Positions 9,103 through 20,132 are shown, counted from the first letter of the stretch. The stretch: 64,000 nt of DNA from Phytohabitans rumicis (GCF_011764445.1 NZ_BLPG01000001.1:3038001-3102000), one strand, 5' to 3'. Numbers and translations are program-made. The notes: generated from the letters alone by a model not told the origin.

Positions 9103-11540
9103 TCACTCCTCGCGCTCACAGGAAGAGACGTCGTTGACAAAGCGCAGCACGGGCCTCGCGGTCAGGGCCGCCGGGTCCAGGTCCGGCCGGGCCCGGACGG
9201 TGAACGTCACCGACTCCCCCGGCAGCAGCGTGACCAGCTGCTCGTCGACCGAGGCGGACGGGTCCAACCGGTCCGGGAAGAGCGCCAGGTCGCGCAGGAT
9301 GGTGCCGGCGCGTACGGTGACCCGCCAACCGTCCGGCACCGGCTCCGCGGTGGCGTCGTACGCCGGGGGCGGGTACGCGACGTCCTTGTCCTCGGCGAAG
9401 AACCACCAGGCCCGCTCGCCGTTGGCGGAGGCCACCAGCAGCTCGTCGCGCGGGTCGTCGGCGCTGGCCAGGTCGCCGGGCAGCGGCAGCGTGAGCGCCG
9501 AGTGGGGCGGTACGACGAGGTCCACCGCCGTCTTCGCGCGCGCCTCACCGGAAATGGCCATCCGGGTCACGCTGGCCGGGGCGATCCACGGCTGGGCGCC
9601 GTCGTTGACCGCGACCAGCACCAGAGCACCGTCCCGCGGCTGGATGGTCAGCAGCCGGTCGGCGTACACCCGGCGCAGGGCGTACCAGGCGGGCTTGCGG
9701 CGCCCGTCGCCATCGACGAACGCCCACGAGGTGACCGGCCAGCAGTCGTTGAGCTGCCACACGATCGCACCCATGCACAGTGGACGCAGCGACCGGAAGT
9801 GCTCGATCCCGAGCGCGATCGCCCGCGCCTGGTTGACCTGGGTCAGGTAGTGCCAGTCGTCGAAGTCGCGCGGCGGCGGCAGGTGCGCGTCGAGTCCACG
9901 CTGGAGCTTTGCGTCGCCGTCGATGGCCTTCTGGTGGTGGCGCATGCCGGGCGAGTCGTGCGCCAGCGGGTCGTCGCGCAGCGCCCGGCGCAGCGTCGCG
10001 TACGCCGCGGGCGCCTGGTAGCCGAACTCCGCGACGAAGCGCGGCCGGTAGTCGCGGTAGTGCACGTAGTCGCGCTGGTTCCACACGTCCCAGATGTGCA
10101 TGCTGCCGTGCGCCGGGTCGTTGGGGTGCACGTCCGGCCGCCCCGAGTACGGGCTGCTGGGCCAGTACGGCCGGGTGGGGTCCAGCTCGGCCACGATGGC
10201 GGGCAGGACATCGAGGTAGTACCCCTCGCCCCAGGTGCGTCCGGCCAACTCGTCCGGCCAGCCCCAGTCGTGGTAGCCCCAGATGTTCTCGTTGCTGCCG
10301 ATCCATCCGACCAGGCTCGGGTGGCTGGCCAGCCGCGTCACCTGTGCACGGGCCTCCGAAGAAACCTCGCCGGCGATCGGCTCCTCCTCCGGGTACGCCG
10401 CGCAGGCGAAGAGGAAGTCCTGCACCACGAGCAGCCCCATCTCGTCGGCCACGTCGTAGAAGTCGTCGGACTCGTAGCGGCCGCCGCCCCAGACGCGCAG
10501 CAGGTTCACGTTGGCGTCGTACGCCTGGGCGAGCCGCTCGGCGTAGCGCTCCCGGGTCACCCGGGTGACGAACGTGTCGTCCGGGATCCAGTTGACGCCG
10601 CGGACGAACACCGGCTGGTCGTTGACGACCAGGGTGAACGGGGTGCCGTCGGCGTCCGGGGTGGTGTCCAGGCGTACCGAGCGGAACCCGATGCGCCGCT
10701 GCCACGTGTCGAGGGTGGCGTCGCCGGCCGCGCGCAGGGTCACGTCGAGGACGTGGCGCGCCTGCTCGCCGTACCCCCGCGGCCACCACAGCGCGGGGTC
10801 GCGGACCTCGAGGTTGACGACGGCCGCGCGCTCGCCGGCCGGGACCGTGACCTCCCGGCGGACCCCGGCCACGGCGGCGCTCAGGGTGAGCGGCTCGTCG
10901 CCGACCCGTTCGAGGTCGACGTGTACGGCGACCCGGCCGACTCTATTGTCGACAGTCACCAGTGGACGGACGCCGGCGAGCCGGGCGACGCCCCAGGCGT
11001 GCAGCCCGATCGGCTGCCAGATGCCGGCGGTGACCCCGTTGGGTCCCCAGTCCCACCCGAAGTTGCACGCCATCTTGCGGATGAAGTTGAACGGATCCTC
11101 GTACGCGCTGGGACGCGCGCCCAGGCGATCCCTCAAGGCGGACGCGTACGCGTACGCCGAGTCGAAGCGGACGCTGAGCCGGTTGTCGCCGGGGCGCAGG
11201 TGTGGCAGGGCGTCCAAGCGGTAGCCGCGGTGCATGTTGGCGGTGGAGCCGAGGTCGACGCCGTTGAGAGTGACCGTGGCTACCGTGTCCAGGCCCGCGC
11301 AGACGAGGTCGACGCGTGCCTCGTCGAGGGGGACCAGGCGAACGTCGTCTCGTAGACCCAGTCGGTGTGACCGATCCAGCGCAGCGCGTCTTCGTTGTCG
11401 TCCAGGTACGGGTCGGGTATGCGCCCGGCGGCCAGCAGATCGGTGTGGACGCAGCCGGGCACGGCCGCCGGCACCGGGCTGAGCGACGCGTCAGCCGGTG
11501 CCACCGTCCAACCGTCGTGCAGCGGTCGGTACGAACCCAT
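9103..11540 (-). CDS. GH2 beta-mannosidase (frameshifted)
   Basis: Probable intracellular exo-beta-mannosidase of about 812 aa cleaving mannose from imported manno-oligosaccharides; no signal peptide is visible. Starting at ATG 11540, the first 75 residues (HDGWTV, VPGCVHTDLLAAGRIPDP, WVYETTF) match GH2 mannosidase N-termini. The frame breaks at a five-G run (11328-11332); one added base gives LDEARVDLVCAGLDTVATV and leads into NMHRGYRLDALPHL. The catalytic acid/base lies in WIGSNENIWG and the nucleophile in FVAEFGYQAP. Length is 3n+2. The AAGGGG upstream of the start is a reasonable ribosome binding site, and the gene starts seven bases after the second permease stop. Confidence 0.87.
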
Positions 11541-11547
11541 ATTCGTG

Positions 11548-12438
11548 TTACCCCTTAATTCCGGACAGCGCGATGCCCCTGGTGAAGTGCTTCTGGAAGA
11601 GCAGGAAGAAAATGACGGTCGGCAGCGAGGTGAGCAGCGACGCGGCCATGATGACGGCCATGTTCTGCGGGTTGAACGCCAGCGAGGCGTTCATCCGGGA
11701 TAGCGCCACCGGGAGGTTGGCCATGGTGTCGTCCTGCACGATGACGAGCGGCCAGAGGAAGTTGTTCCACTCGCCGAGTACCACGAAAATCGCCATCGCG
11801 GCGAGCGCCGGCCGCATCAGCGGCATCACCACGCGCCACCAGATCCGCCATTCGCCCGCGCCGTCCACGCGCGCGGCCTGGATGAGCTCGTTAGGGATCG
11901 ACCGCATGTACTGCACCAGGAAGAACACCACGAACGCCTTGGCGAGCGCCGGGATGATGTACGCCTGGTACGTGTTGAGCCAGCCGAGGTTGCGCACGAT
12001 GAGGTAGTTGGGGATCAGGCTGACCTGCCAGGGCACCATCATCGACGCCACGATGACGACGAAGATGACCCGCCGGCCGGGCAGGTCCATCTTGGTCAGT
12101 GCGTACGCGGCCAGCGACGCGAGCAGCAGCGACAGCACCGTGATGGTCGTGGCGACGAGGAGGCTGTTGAACATGAACCGCCAGAAGCCGCCCGGCACGT
12201 CCACGAACCGCTGGAAGAGGCCGGGTACGACCTGGTCGTGCCGCACGTCCGGGTCGTAGACCGAGTCGTAGAACGCGTCCACCGTCGGGTCGCGCGGCAC
12301 GAAGTCGGGCGGGTTCTTGGTCAGCTCCGGCACCGGCTTGAACGCCGCCGTGAGCATCCAGTAGAAGGGCACCAGCATGGTGAGGCCGAAGACGTAGAGC
12401 GGCAGCCTGGCTATCGTGGGCCAGAGGTTTCGGCGCAT
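11548..12438 (-). CDS. Carbohydrate ABC transporter permease (MalG type)
   Basis: A 296-aa inner-membrane permease with about six membrane segments (LYVFGLTMLVPFYWML near the start, TVLSLLLASLAAYAL, VIFVVIVASMMVPWQVSLI). The cytoplasmic coupling loop ELIQAARVDGAGEWRIWWRV carries the EAA-G signature that docks on the ATPase. It continues to the terminal VIFFLLFQKHFTRGIALSGIKG typical of MalG-like proteins. The ATG at 12438 shares its A with the TGA of the first permease (TGATG). Together with the neighbouring permease and the solute-binding lipoprotein it forms a CUT1 sugar importer, here inferred to carry manno-oligosaccharides. No cognate ATPase gene is present; such importers often share an MsiK-type ATPase encoded elsewhere. 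Confidence 0.92.
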   Translation of the reverse strand: MRRNLWPTIARLPLYVFGLTMLVPFYWMLTAAFKPVPELTKNPPDFVPRDPTVDAFYDSVYDPDVRHDQVVPGLFQRFVDVPGGFWRFMFNSLLVATTITVLSLLLASLAAYALTKMDLPGRRVIFVVIVASMMVPWQVSLIPNYLIVRNLGWLNTYQAYIIPALAKAFVVFFLVQYMRSIPNELIQAARVDGAGEWRIWWRVVMPLMRPALAAMAIFVVLGEWNNFLWPLVIVQDDTMANLPVALSRMNASLAFNPQNMAVIMAASLLTSLPTVIFFLLFQKHFTRGIALSGIKG

Positions 12439-13426
12439 CACAGCTCCTTCAGCGCCCGGGTGACCCGGATCTGGATCATGCTCACCACGAAGATGATGAT
12501 GAAGAGCGTCCAGGCGATGGCCGAGGCGTAGCCGAGCTGGAACTTCGTGAAGCCCATGTCGTACAGGTACGGGACGAGCATGAGCCCGCTGTCCTGCACG
12601 CCGCCCACGCTGCTGACCGCCCGGAAGATGATGTAGATCGCCTCGAAGAGCTGGAACGCCGAGATCAGGCCGGTGATCACCACGTACGTGGTGACCGGCT
12701 TGAGCTGCGGCAGCGTGATGTACCAGAACTGCTGCCAGCCGTTCGCCCCGTCGAGCCTGGCCGACTCGTAGTGCTCCTCCGGGATCGCGTTGATGCCGGC
12801 GACGAAGATGACCATGCCGTACCCGCATCCGCCCCAGACCGCCATCAGCACCAGGATCGGGATGGTCCAGCCGGGCGAGGCGAGCCACTGGACGCGTTCT
12901 ATGCCGAACCAGCCGATGACCGTGTTCGCGAGGCCGAACTCCTCGACCGAGAAGATCCACCGCCAGATCAACGCGACCGCGATCGTCGAGGTGACGGCCG
13001 GCAGGAAGAACAGCGTCCGCATGATCCGGTCGCGCCAGCTCGTGCCGCGGAACGCCACCGCGAGCACCAGCGACAGCACGGTGGTGAGCGTGACCGCCGC
13101 GACGACGTAGATGAACGAGTTGGCGATCGCCTTGCGGAAGCGCTCGTCCTCGAACCAGAGGCGCTGGAAGTTGTCCAGTCCCACCCACTGCGGCGGCTTC
13201 ACCCCGTTGTAGTTGGTGAACGCGAACCACAGCGAGTTCAGCAGCGGCCACACCAGGAACACGATGAAGAGCACCGCGAACGGCACCAGCATCGCGTACC
13301 CCGGCATGGCTCGGCGCAGTCGGGCCCGGCGCAGCTCGCGGGAGCGCGTGCGGCGTACCCCATCAAGATCTTGGCCCCCGCGGCCGGCGCACCTGGCGCC
13401 GGCGCGGTGGTGGTCGGTGTGGCCAT
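12438..13426 (-). CDS. Carbohydrate ABC transporter permease (MalF type, frameshifted near N-terminus)
   Basis: The partner permease, about 329 aa after correction. The main frame begins at MPGYAMLVPFAVLFIVF and shows six membrane segments plus the coupling loop AIPEEHYESARLDGANGWQQ. The likely true start is ATG 13426 (MATPTTTAPAPGAPAAG), only four bases after the upstream stop. That frame ends unnaturally, but one extra base at the five-C run 13375-13379 joins it through a basic stretch (DGVRRTRSRELRRARLRRA) directly to MPGYAML, as expected for a cytoplasmic N-terminus. Total length is 3n+2. An independent start at MPGYAML (13307) is the fallback. It is the second gene of the mannan operon. 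Confidence 0.88.
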
Positions 13427-13430
13427 CGAT

Positions 13431-14689
13431 CTACTTCAGGTTGTTGTTCATGATCGTCGCGGCTTCGGAGAGCGCCTTCTTGGGATCGACGCCGTCGTTG
13501 ACGACCGACTGGAGCTTCTTGGTGACGTCCGCCCCGCTGAGCTCCCAGCCCTTGCAGTTGGGCGGGCCGGTGACCGTCTCCATCGTGGTCTTCAGCGCCG
13601 CCTTGACGTCGTCGGTCGTGTTGAGGCTGTCGACCAGCTCCGGCCGCGGCGAGAGGTACAGCGCGCCCTCCTTGTTGAAGACCTCGGTCTGGAGCTTCTT
13701 GATCGCGTCATCCGAATAGAGCCACTTGATGAAGTCGACGGCGGCCTTGGGGTACTTGGTGTACGACATCACGCCGACGATCCGGCCGCCCACGAACGTG
13801 CCCGCACCCGCCGGGCCGGACGGCAGCGGCGCGACCTTCCACTTGCCCTTGATCTCGGGGTGCCCGCTGTCGAGGCCGCTGACCACCCAGGAGCCGTCGA
13901 TCGCCATCCCGTACTCGCCCTTGGCGAGGCCGGCGCCGGCGTCGGTGGCGGCCTTGGGCACGCCGTACTTGGTGTACTGCCGGGCCCAGTTCGTGGTGGC
14001 CAGCACCGCTTGGTCGCTGTCGATCGTGGCCTTGGAGCAGTCGTCGGCGTAGAGCGAGCCGCCCGCCTGCTTGAGCCAGTTGAACCAGGGCAGCCACTCG
14101 AAGGTGCCGAAGTTCTCGACCATCGGGGTCTTGATGCCGGCCGCCTTCAGCTTGTCAAGCGCGGTGAACAGCTCATCCCAGGTCTTCGGTGGCCCGCTGA
14201 TCCCGGCCTTCGCGAGCAGGTCGGGCCGGTAGTAGAGGAGGTAGAAGGCGTTGTCCATGGAGACGCCGTACACCGAGCCGTCCGGCGACGTGATCGCCTT
14301 CATCACCTCGGGGCGGGTCTTGGACTTGACGTCGGCGATGTCGCGGTCGTTGAGGTCGAGCATGCCGCCGAGCTCGCCGAACTCGATGCCCCACGACATG
14401 CCGCCGGAGATGATGTCCGGCCCACTCTTCGAGGTGGCCGCGGTCAGCACCTTGGCGTGCCCGTCGTCCCAGGAGATCGCCTGGACCTTGATCGTCGTAT
14501 CCGGGTGGGACTGCTTGTACAGGTCGGCCGCCGCCTGGAACGCCTGCGCGTTCTCGTCGGCGCCGACGCTCCAGAAGGTAAGGGTGGCTGGCCCTCGGCT
14601 TCCTGGGCCGGCTCCTCGCTGCCACCACTTGTGGTGCAGCCCGCTATCAGCAGGGACACGGCCGCCACAGCCGCAAGTCTGGTACGCAT
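13431..14689 (-). CDS. Extracellular sugar-binding lipoprotein of the ABC importer (frameshifted)
   Basis: Substrate-binding component, about 419 aa, first gene of the mannan operon. ATG 14689 has an excellent GGAGG five bases upstream and opens a lipoprotein signal, MRTRLAAVAAVSLLIAGCTT, with lipobox LIAGC. After a low-complexity SGGSEEPAQEAEG segment the frame breaks at about 14589-14596; one added base leads into ATLTFWSVGADENAQAFQAA and the rest of an extracellular solute-binding family 1 fold (IISGGMSWGIEFGELGG, YRPDLLAKAGISGPPKTWDEL, GEYGMAIDGSWVVSGL). Length is 3n+2. Its position next to mannan-degrading enzymes makes manno-oligosaccharides the inferred ligand. Confidence 0.88.
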
Positions 14690-14719
14690 GTGTGCCTCCG
14701 GCCATCGAAAAGTGTTGAC

Positions 14720-14731
14720 TGAACCGGTTGA
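14720..14731. promoter_or_regulatory. Candidate LacI-family operator
   Basis: TGAACCGGTTGA contains the perfect 8-bp palindrome AACCGGTT (14722-14729) with the central CG step typical of LacI/GalR operators. It lies where the transcript of the mannan operon should begin, just downstream of the -10 box, so a bound dimer would block initiation. The divergent LacI-type gene is the obvious candidate protein. Confidence 0.6.
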
Positions 14732-14739
14732 GTAGGCAC

Positions 14740-14768
14740 ACCGTACGGCCGGTCATTGCGACTGTCAA
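14740..14768 (-). promoter_or_regulatory. Promoter of the mannan utilisation operon
   Basis: On the minus strand TTGACA (14768-14763) is followed after exactly 17 bases by TACGGT (14745-14740), a good sigma-70 (HrdB-type) promoter. The first gene starts about 50 bases downstream, with the AACCGGTT operator between. Confidence 0.65.
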
Positions 14769-14891
14769 TGGCGTGTTAAAGGCTTGGCCAGGCCGTAACC
14801 TGAGGCTTAACCGAGCAAGCGTTCAGCAGCGCTACGCTCCGCAGTAACGAGCGGGGTACGGTAAGGCCCCTCCTGGAGATAAGGAGCGCAC

Positions 14892-15911
14892 GTGAAGCGG
14901 CCCACGATCGCGGACATCGCGCGCCGCGCCGGCGTGTCCAAGGGCGCCGTCTCGTACGCCCTCAATGGTCAGCCCGGCGTATCCGAGGCCACCCGCCAGC
15001 GCATCATCGCCATCGCCCAGGAGATCGGCTTCAACCCCAACAGCGCCGCCCGCGCCCTGTCCGGCTCGACCGCCAACGCCGTCGGCCTCGCGCTGTGCCG
15101 GCCCGCCCGCATCCTCGGCATCGAGCCGTTCTTCATGGAGCTCATCAGCGGCGTGGAGGCCGAGCTGTCCGCCCGCTCGTACGCGCTGACGCTGCAGGTC
15201 GTCGCCGACCCGGACGCCGAGATCGCGGTCTACCGGCGCTGGTGGGGCGAGCGCCGGGTCGACGGCGTGTTCGTGTGCGACCTGCGGATCGACGACCGCC
15301 GCGTGCCCGTCCTGGAGGAGCTGCAGCTACCCGCCGTCGTCATCGGCGGCCCCGACCACACCGGCACGCTCGCCTGCGTGTGGGCCGACGACACCGCCGC
15401 GCTGGTGGAGACCATCGAATACCTCGTCGCGCTCGGCCACCGCCGGGTCGCCCGGGTCGGTGGCCTACCCGACCTGCTGCACACCGAGATCCGCACCCGG
15501 GCCTTCACCGAAGCCTGCCGGCGGCTCGGCCTCACCGACTCGGTCACCGTCTCGTCCGACTACACCGGCGAGGAGGGCGCCCGAGCCACCCGCCGCCTGC
15601 TCAGCTCCGCCAACCGGCCCACCGCGATCATGTACGACAACGACGTCATGGCCATCGCCGGCCTGGCCGTCGCCCAGGAGATGGGCCTGGCCGTGCCGAA
15701 CGACCTGTCCATCGTCGCGTGGGACGACTCGGCGCTCTGCCAGCTCACCCACCCGCCGCTCACCGCGCTCGGCCGCGACATCCCGGCGTACGGCGGGCAC
15801 GCTGCCCGCCAGCTCCTCGCCGCCATCGAGGGCCGGGCGATCGGCGCGTACCAGCATGAGACGGCACACCTCACACCTCGCGGCAGTACGGCGGCGCCCC
15901 GTTTAGGATGA
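14892..15911 (+). CDS. LacI/GalR-family repressor of the mannan operon
   Basis: A 339-aa DNA-binding repressor. The GTG at 14892 is preceded by AAGGAG at ideal distance. Residues 1-60 are a LacI helix-turn-helix and hinge (TIADIARRAGVSKGAVSYAL, NPNSAARALSG); the rest is a periplasmic-binding-protein-like sensor with RVDGVFVCD, LGHRRVARVGG, RPTAIMYDNDVMAIAG, LSIVAWDDS and LTHPPLTALGRD. It is divergent from the sugar-binding protein gene, so the 200-bp gap holds control sites for both. By family analogy, a manno-oligosaccharide effector would release it from AACCGGTT. Confidence 0.9.
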   Translation: MKRPTIADIARRAGVSKGAVSYALNGQPGVSEATRQRIIAIAQEIGFNPNSAARALSGSTANAVGLALCRPARILGIEPFFMELISGVEAELSARSYALTLQVVADPDAEIAVYRRWWGERRVDGVFVCDLRIDDRRVPVLEELQLPAVVIGGPDHTGTLACVWADDTAALVETIEYLVALGHRRVARVGGLPDLLHTEIRTRAFTEACRRLGLTDSVTVSSDYTGEEGARATRRLLSSANRPTAIMYDNDVMAIAGLAVAQEMGLAVPNDLSIVAWDDSALCQLTHPPLTALGRDIPAYGGHAARQLLAAIEGRAIGAYQHETAHLTPRGSTAAPRLG

Positions 15912-15936
15912 TGGCTGTATTCGCGACTGGCGCATT

Positions 15937-16023
15937 GAACTTTTTTCAACCGAACAGCGCGGCGCTCGCGCCCCGCGTCTCTCCTGTGGTGCATCGGACC
16001 GCAAGGGAGGTTGAAAAAGGTTC
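15937..16023. repeat. Long inverted repeat between lacI-type gene and the glyA aptamer
   Basis: GAACTTTTTTCAACC (15937-15951) is complementary at 14 of 15 positions to GGTTGAAAAAGGTTC (16009-16023), enclosing 57 bases. The right arm overlaps the 5' side of the predicted riboswitch, so this helix could either terminate the lacI-type transcript or compete with aptamer folding. Confidence 0.5.
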
Positions 16024-16092
16024 ATAGGAGGTGGACTTAACCACCGGGGAGCGACCAACGATCGCGGCACCGTGCGCCTGGGTGCCGGTCGG
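16013..16092 (+). promoter_or_regulatory. Probable ZTP (pfl) riboswitch upstream of glyA
   Basis: The leader contains CCACCGGGGAGCGACC (16040-16055), the strongly conserved core of ZTP/pfl aptamers, with a GGTGG partner at 16030-16034 closing a hairpin over ACTTAA, followed by GCGCCTGGGTGCC, the second conserved pseudoknot-forming stem. ZTP riboswitches sense the purine/folate-stress alarmone ZMP/ZTP and control folate-linked genes, including glyA. The 5' junction (GGTTCATAGG) is shorter than the ACTGGCG-type sequence I remember, so I rate this probable, not certain. Confidence 0.65.
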
Positions 16093-16115
16093 CGTTGACA
16101 TGCCAGGAGGGCGCT

Positions 16116-17381
<1,266 letters not shown>

Positions 17382-17490
17382 CGCCCCCTAACAGTGGGTG
17401 ATCATGAAGTTGTCCCCGGGAGGGAGCGCTCTCCCGGTGGACAACTTCATGATCAACGCCGAGTCTGGCGGGCACTGTTAGCGGGGGGCG
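17382..17490. terminator. Nested palindrome between convergent glyA and GGDEF/EAL genes
   Basis: An inner hairpin pairs GATCATGAAGTTGTCC (about 17400-17415) with GGACAACTTCATGATC (about 17439-17454), and its loop is itself palindromic (CCGGGAG/CTCCCGG). Outside it, CGCCCCCTAACAGTG (17382-17396) pairs with CACTGTTAGCGGGGGGCG (17473-17490). The outer right arm includes the TAA of the minus-strand gene. It probably acts as a bidirectional terminator, although no U-tract is present. Confidence 0.6.
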
Positions 17491-20132
17491 CGGTGGTCTT
17501 CTAGGAAGGCTTCGATGCGTTCGGCGGGAGCGGGGCGGGCCAGGGCGAAGCCCTGGCCTTGGCGGCAGCCGGCCTCCACGGCCTGGCGGACCTGGTCCAG
17601 CGACTCCAGGCCCTCGGCGATGATGTCCACGCCGAGCCGGCGGCCGAGGTCGACCACCACGTCGATGAGCGGGCGGCTGTGGCCCTGCAGGTCGGCGGGG
17701 AGTTGGTCGGCCGAGGCGGCGATGATCGAGCCGTCGATCTTCAGCAGGTCGACGGGCAGGCGGCGGAGCTGCGCCAGCGACGCCTGCCCGGCACCGAAGT
17801 CGTCCAGCGCGGTGCGTACGCCCAGGGCGCGCAGCGCGGCGAGCTGGGTGACCACCGCGGGCACGTCGCCGGGCATCTTCGCCTCGGCCACCTCGACCAC
17901 GAACGTCTCCGGGCTCAGGTCGTACTCGGCGAGCACCGCCTTGACCCGGGTCACGTAGTCGGCGCCGGCCAGCTCGCGCGGCGACACGTTGATCGACATC
18001 CACAGCTCGCGACCGGGCTCCGACCAGGCGGCCAGCTGCCGGCAGGCGGTCGCCAGCACCCACTGCCCGATCTCGTCCAGCAGGGCCAGATCCTCGGCCA
18101 CCGGCAGCAGCTCGGTCGGCAGCACCGTGCCGAGCGTCGGGTTGCGCCACCGCAGCAGCGCCTCCACCCCCACCGGCTGCCGGTCCGGCAGCGCCAGCAC
18201 CGGCTGGTAGACCAGGTCCAGCTCGCCCCGGGCGGCCGCCCCGGGCAGCTCCCGCTCCAGGTCCATCCGGCGTACGAGCTGCTCCTCCAGGTAGGCGTCG
18301 TACCACTCGATCCGGTCCCGCCCGAGCTGGCGAGCCCGCCGTCGGGCCAGGTCGGCGCGGCGCAGCACGTCGTCGACGGTGTCGCCGCCGGACAGCTCGG
18401 CCAGGCCGATGCTCACGTTCAGGTGCACGATCGCGCCGGGCAGCTGGTACGGCTCGGTCAGCACGGTCAGCAGCCGGGTGCCCAGCGCGTACGCCAGGAC
18501 CGGCCCTTCCACGGTGACCACCGCGAACTCGTCGCCCGCCAGCCGCGCGGGCAGGTCGTCGCCGCCGACGGCCGTACGCAGGCGCCGGCCGACCTCGATG
18601 AGCACCGCGTCGCCGATTTCCCGCCCGCGCATCTCGTTGACCCCGGCCATGCCGTGCAGGTCGACCACCAGCACCGCGCCGGTGTGCCCCGGCATCTCCC
18701 GCTGGCTGACGATCGTGCGCATCAGCTCCCGGCGGTTGGCGAGACCGGTCAACTGATCCGTGAACGCGAGCTGGTGCAGCGTCCGCTCCAGGTGGCGCCG
18801 CTCACCAACGTCCCGGACATGTACGACAAGCGCGGCCACCTCGGGGACGGCGCGCTGGTCGCCGACCGTCGACTCGGTGTCGCGCCAGACCCCGTACCCG
18901 TCGCGGAGGCGGGCATCGACCAGGGGCGGCCGGCCGAGCGACTGGCGCTCGGTCAGCACTGCTGTGAGCAGGGCGGTCACGTTGGGGGCATCGTCCGGGT
19001 GCATGAGCGACGGGAACGCCCGGCCGATCACGTCGGCGTCGGAGAGCCCGAAGAGCCGCGCCGCCGCCGGGGATTGCCAGCTCACCACGAGGTCTTCGCC
19101 CACGACCATGATCAGATCGTTGGCACCGGCCACCAGGGAGCGGAAGTGGGCCTCCTGCTCGACCAGGCGGCGGGCGTACCGGCGGACGTCGCTGGCTGCC
19201 ATGATCTCGCGGACCACCACGGTCGGGATGACCATGAGTCCGATCAGGATCGACGTCTTGTCGAACTCGCCGACCGTGATCAGGTGGTAGAGCGCGGCCA
19301 GCATGGCGAGCAGCGCCGGCACGCTCAGCAGCGGGTAGCCGGACAGCCGGGTCTCCGGCTCGCCGCTCGGGGGCAGGTCGCCGTCGGCATCCGCGAGGTG
19401 GGCGCCGACCACGATGAGTACGGGCCCGACGAGCACCGGAATCGCCGCGAAGAGCACGCCACGGTCGCTCGCGCCGTACGAGACGAACATCGTGATCAAG
19501 GCCAGCCCCAGCACGGACGCGCCGGTGCCGGCACCGCACAACAGGGCGGCGCGGCGGTACCGGGCGGCGCGCAGCCCGGTCACGGTGACGATCGAAAGGC
19601 CGCCGACCGCGAAGAGGAAGCCGGCCAGGGCGGCGGGCGGCATCCCGCCCGGCGGGGGCATGAGCCACCCCGCGAAGGCCAGGCTGATGCCGATGCTGAC
19701 GCCGTCGGAGACGCGCCGCAGCCGTACGCCGACGGTGCTCGCCGCGCCGGGCAGCAGGAGCAGGCCCAGGACGTACGCCACGACCGCGCCGGCCAGGCCG
19801 CACGCGCCCACCGCCGGCCGGAGATCGTCCGGGACCAGCGCCAGCGCGACCACGGTGGCACCGCTCGCCAGCGTGCCCAGGCCGAGGAAGCCACCGCCGC
19901 GGCACGGGCCGAAGCTGTGCTGGGTGCGGTGGATGGCGATGGCGAGCCGCCACAGCCGATAGGTCGCCATGGCCGCGACGCTCCCGACGCCGGCCACCAG
20001 GCCGAACGTCTCGGAGAGCAGGCCGGCGAGAGAGCCGACGAGGAGCACAACGGCCGCAACGGCGACGGCGACGTCCACAGCCGGGACGCCACCGATCCGG
20101 TAGCGGGCGCCGGGGTTGAACGCCACTGACAC
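17478..20132 (-). CDS. Membrane PAS-GGDEF-EAL cyclic-di-GMP protein
   Basis: An 884-aa membrane signalling protein. About nine hydrophobic segments occupy residues 15-300, followed by a PAS domain (FRSLVAGANDLIMVVGEDL), a GGDEF domain starting FTDQLTGLANRREL and an EAL domain from DLVYQPVLALPD. The cyclase signature reads ARLAGDEF rather than GGDEF, so diguanylate cyclase activity is doubtful. The EAL part keeps [20 protein letters not shown] and AEGLESLDQV, but has EVAEAKM where active enzymes usually have EITE. It is therefore either a phosphodiesterase or a c-di-GMP/GTP-responsive regulator. No partner gene is close enough to suggest its output. Confidence 0.88.
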   Translation of the reverse strand: MSVAFNPGARYRIGGVPAVDVAVAVAAVVLLVGSLAGLLSETFGLVAGVGSVAAMATYRLWRLAIAIHRTQHSFGPCRGGGFLGLGTLASGATVVALALVPDDLRPAVGACGLAGAVVAYVLGLLLLPGAASTVGVRLRRVSDGVSIGISLAFAGWLMPPPGGMPPAALAGFLFAVGGLSIVTVTGLRAARYRRAALLCGAGTGASVLGLALITMFVSYGASDRGVLFAAIPVLVGPVLIVVGAHLADADGDLPPSGEPETRLSGYPLLSVPALLAMLAALYHLITVGEFDKTSILIGLMVIPTVVVREIMAASDVRRYARRLVEQEAHFRSLVAGANDLIMVVGEDLVVSWQSPAAARLFGLSDADVIGRAFPSLMHPDDAPNVTALLTAVLTERQSLGRPPLVDARLRDGYGVWRDTESTVGDQRAVPEVAALVVHVRDVGERRHLERTLHQLAFTDQLTGLANRRELMRTIVSQREMPGHTGAVLVVDLHGMAGVNEMRGREIGDAVLIEVGRRLRTAVGGDDLPARLAGDEFAVVTVEGPVLAYALGTRLLTVLTEPYQLPGAIVHLNVSIGLAELSGGDTVDDVLRRADLARRRARQLGRDRIEWYDAYLEEQLVRRMDLERELPGAAARGELDLVYQPVLALPDRQPVGVEALLRWRNPTLGTVLPTELLPVAEDLALLDEIGQWVLATACRQLAAWSEPGRELWMSINVSPRELAGADYVTRVKAVLAEYDLSPETFVVEVAEAKMPGDVPAVVTQLAALRALGVRTALDDFGAGQASLAQLRRLPVDLLKIDGSIIAASADQLPADLQGHSRPLIDVVVDLGRRLGVDIIAEGLESLDQVRQAVEAGCRQGQGFALARPAPAERIEAFLEDHRAPR

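Noticed and set aside
13238-13426. Independent 62-codon gene upstream of the MalF-type permease
   Set aside because: Its first residues fit a permease N-terminus, and one added base joins it to the permease, so it is the 5' end of that gene.
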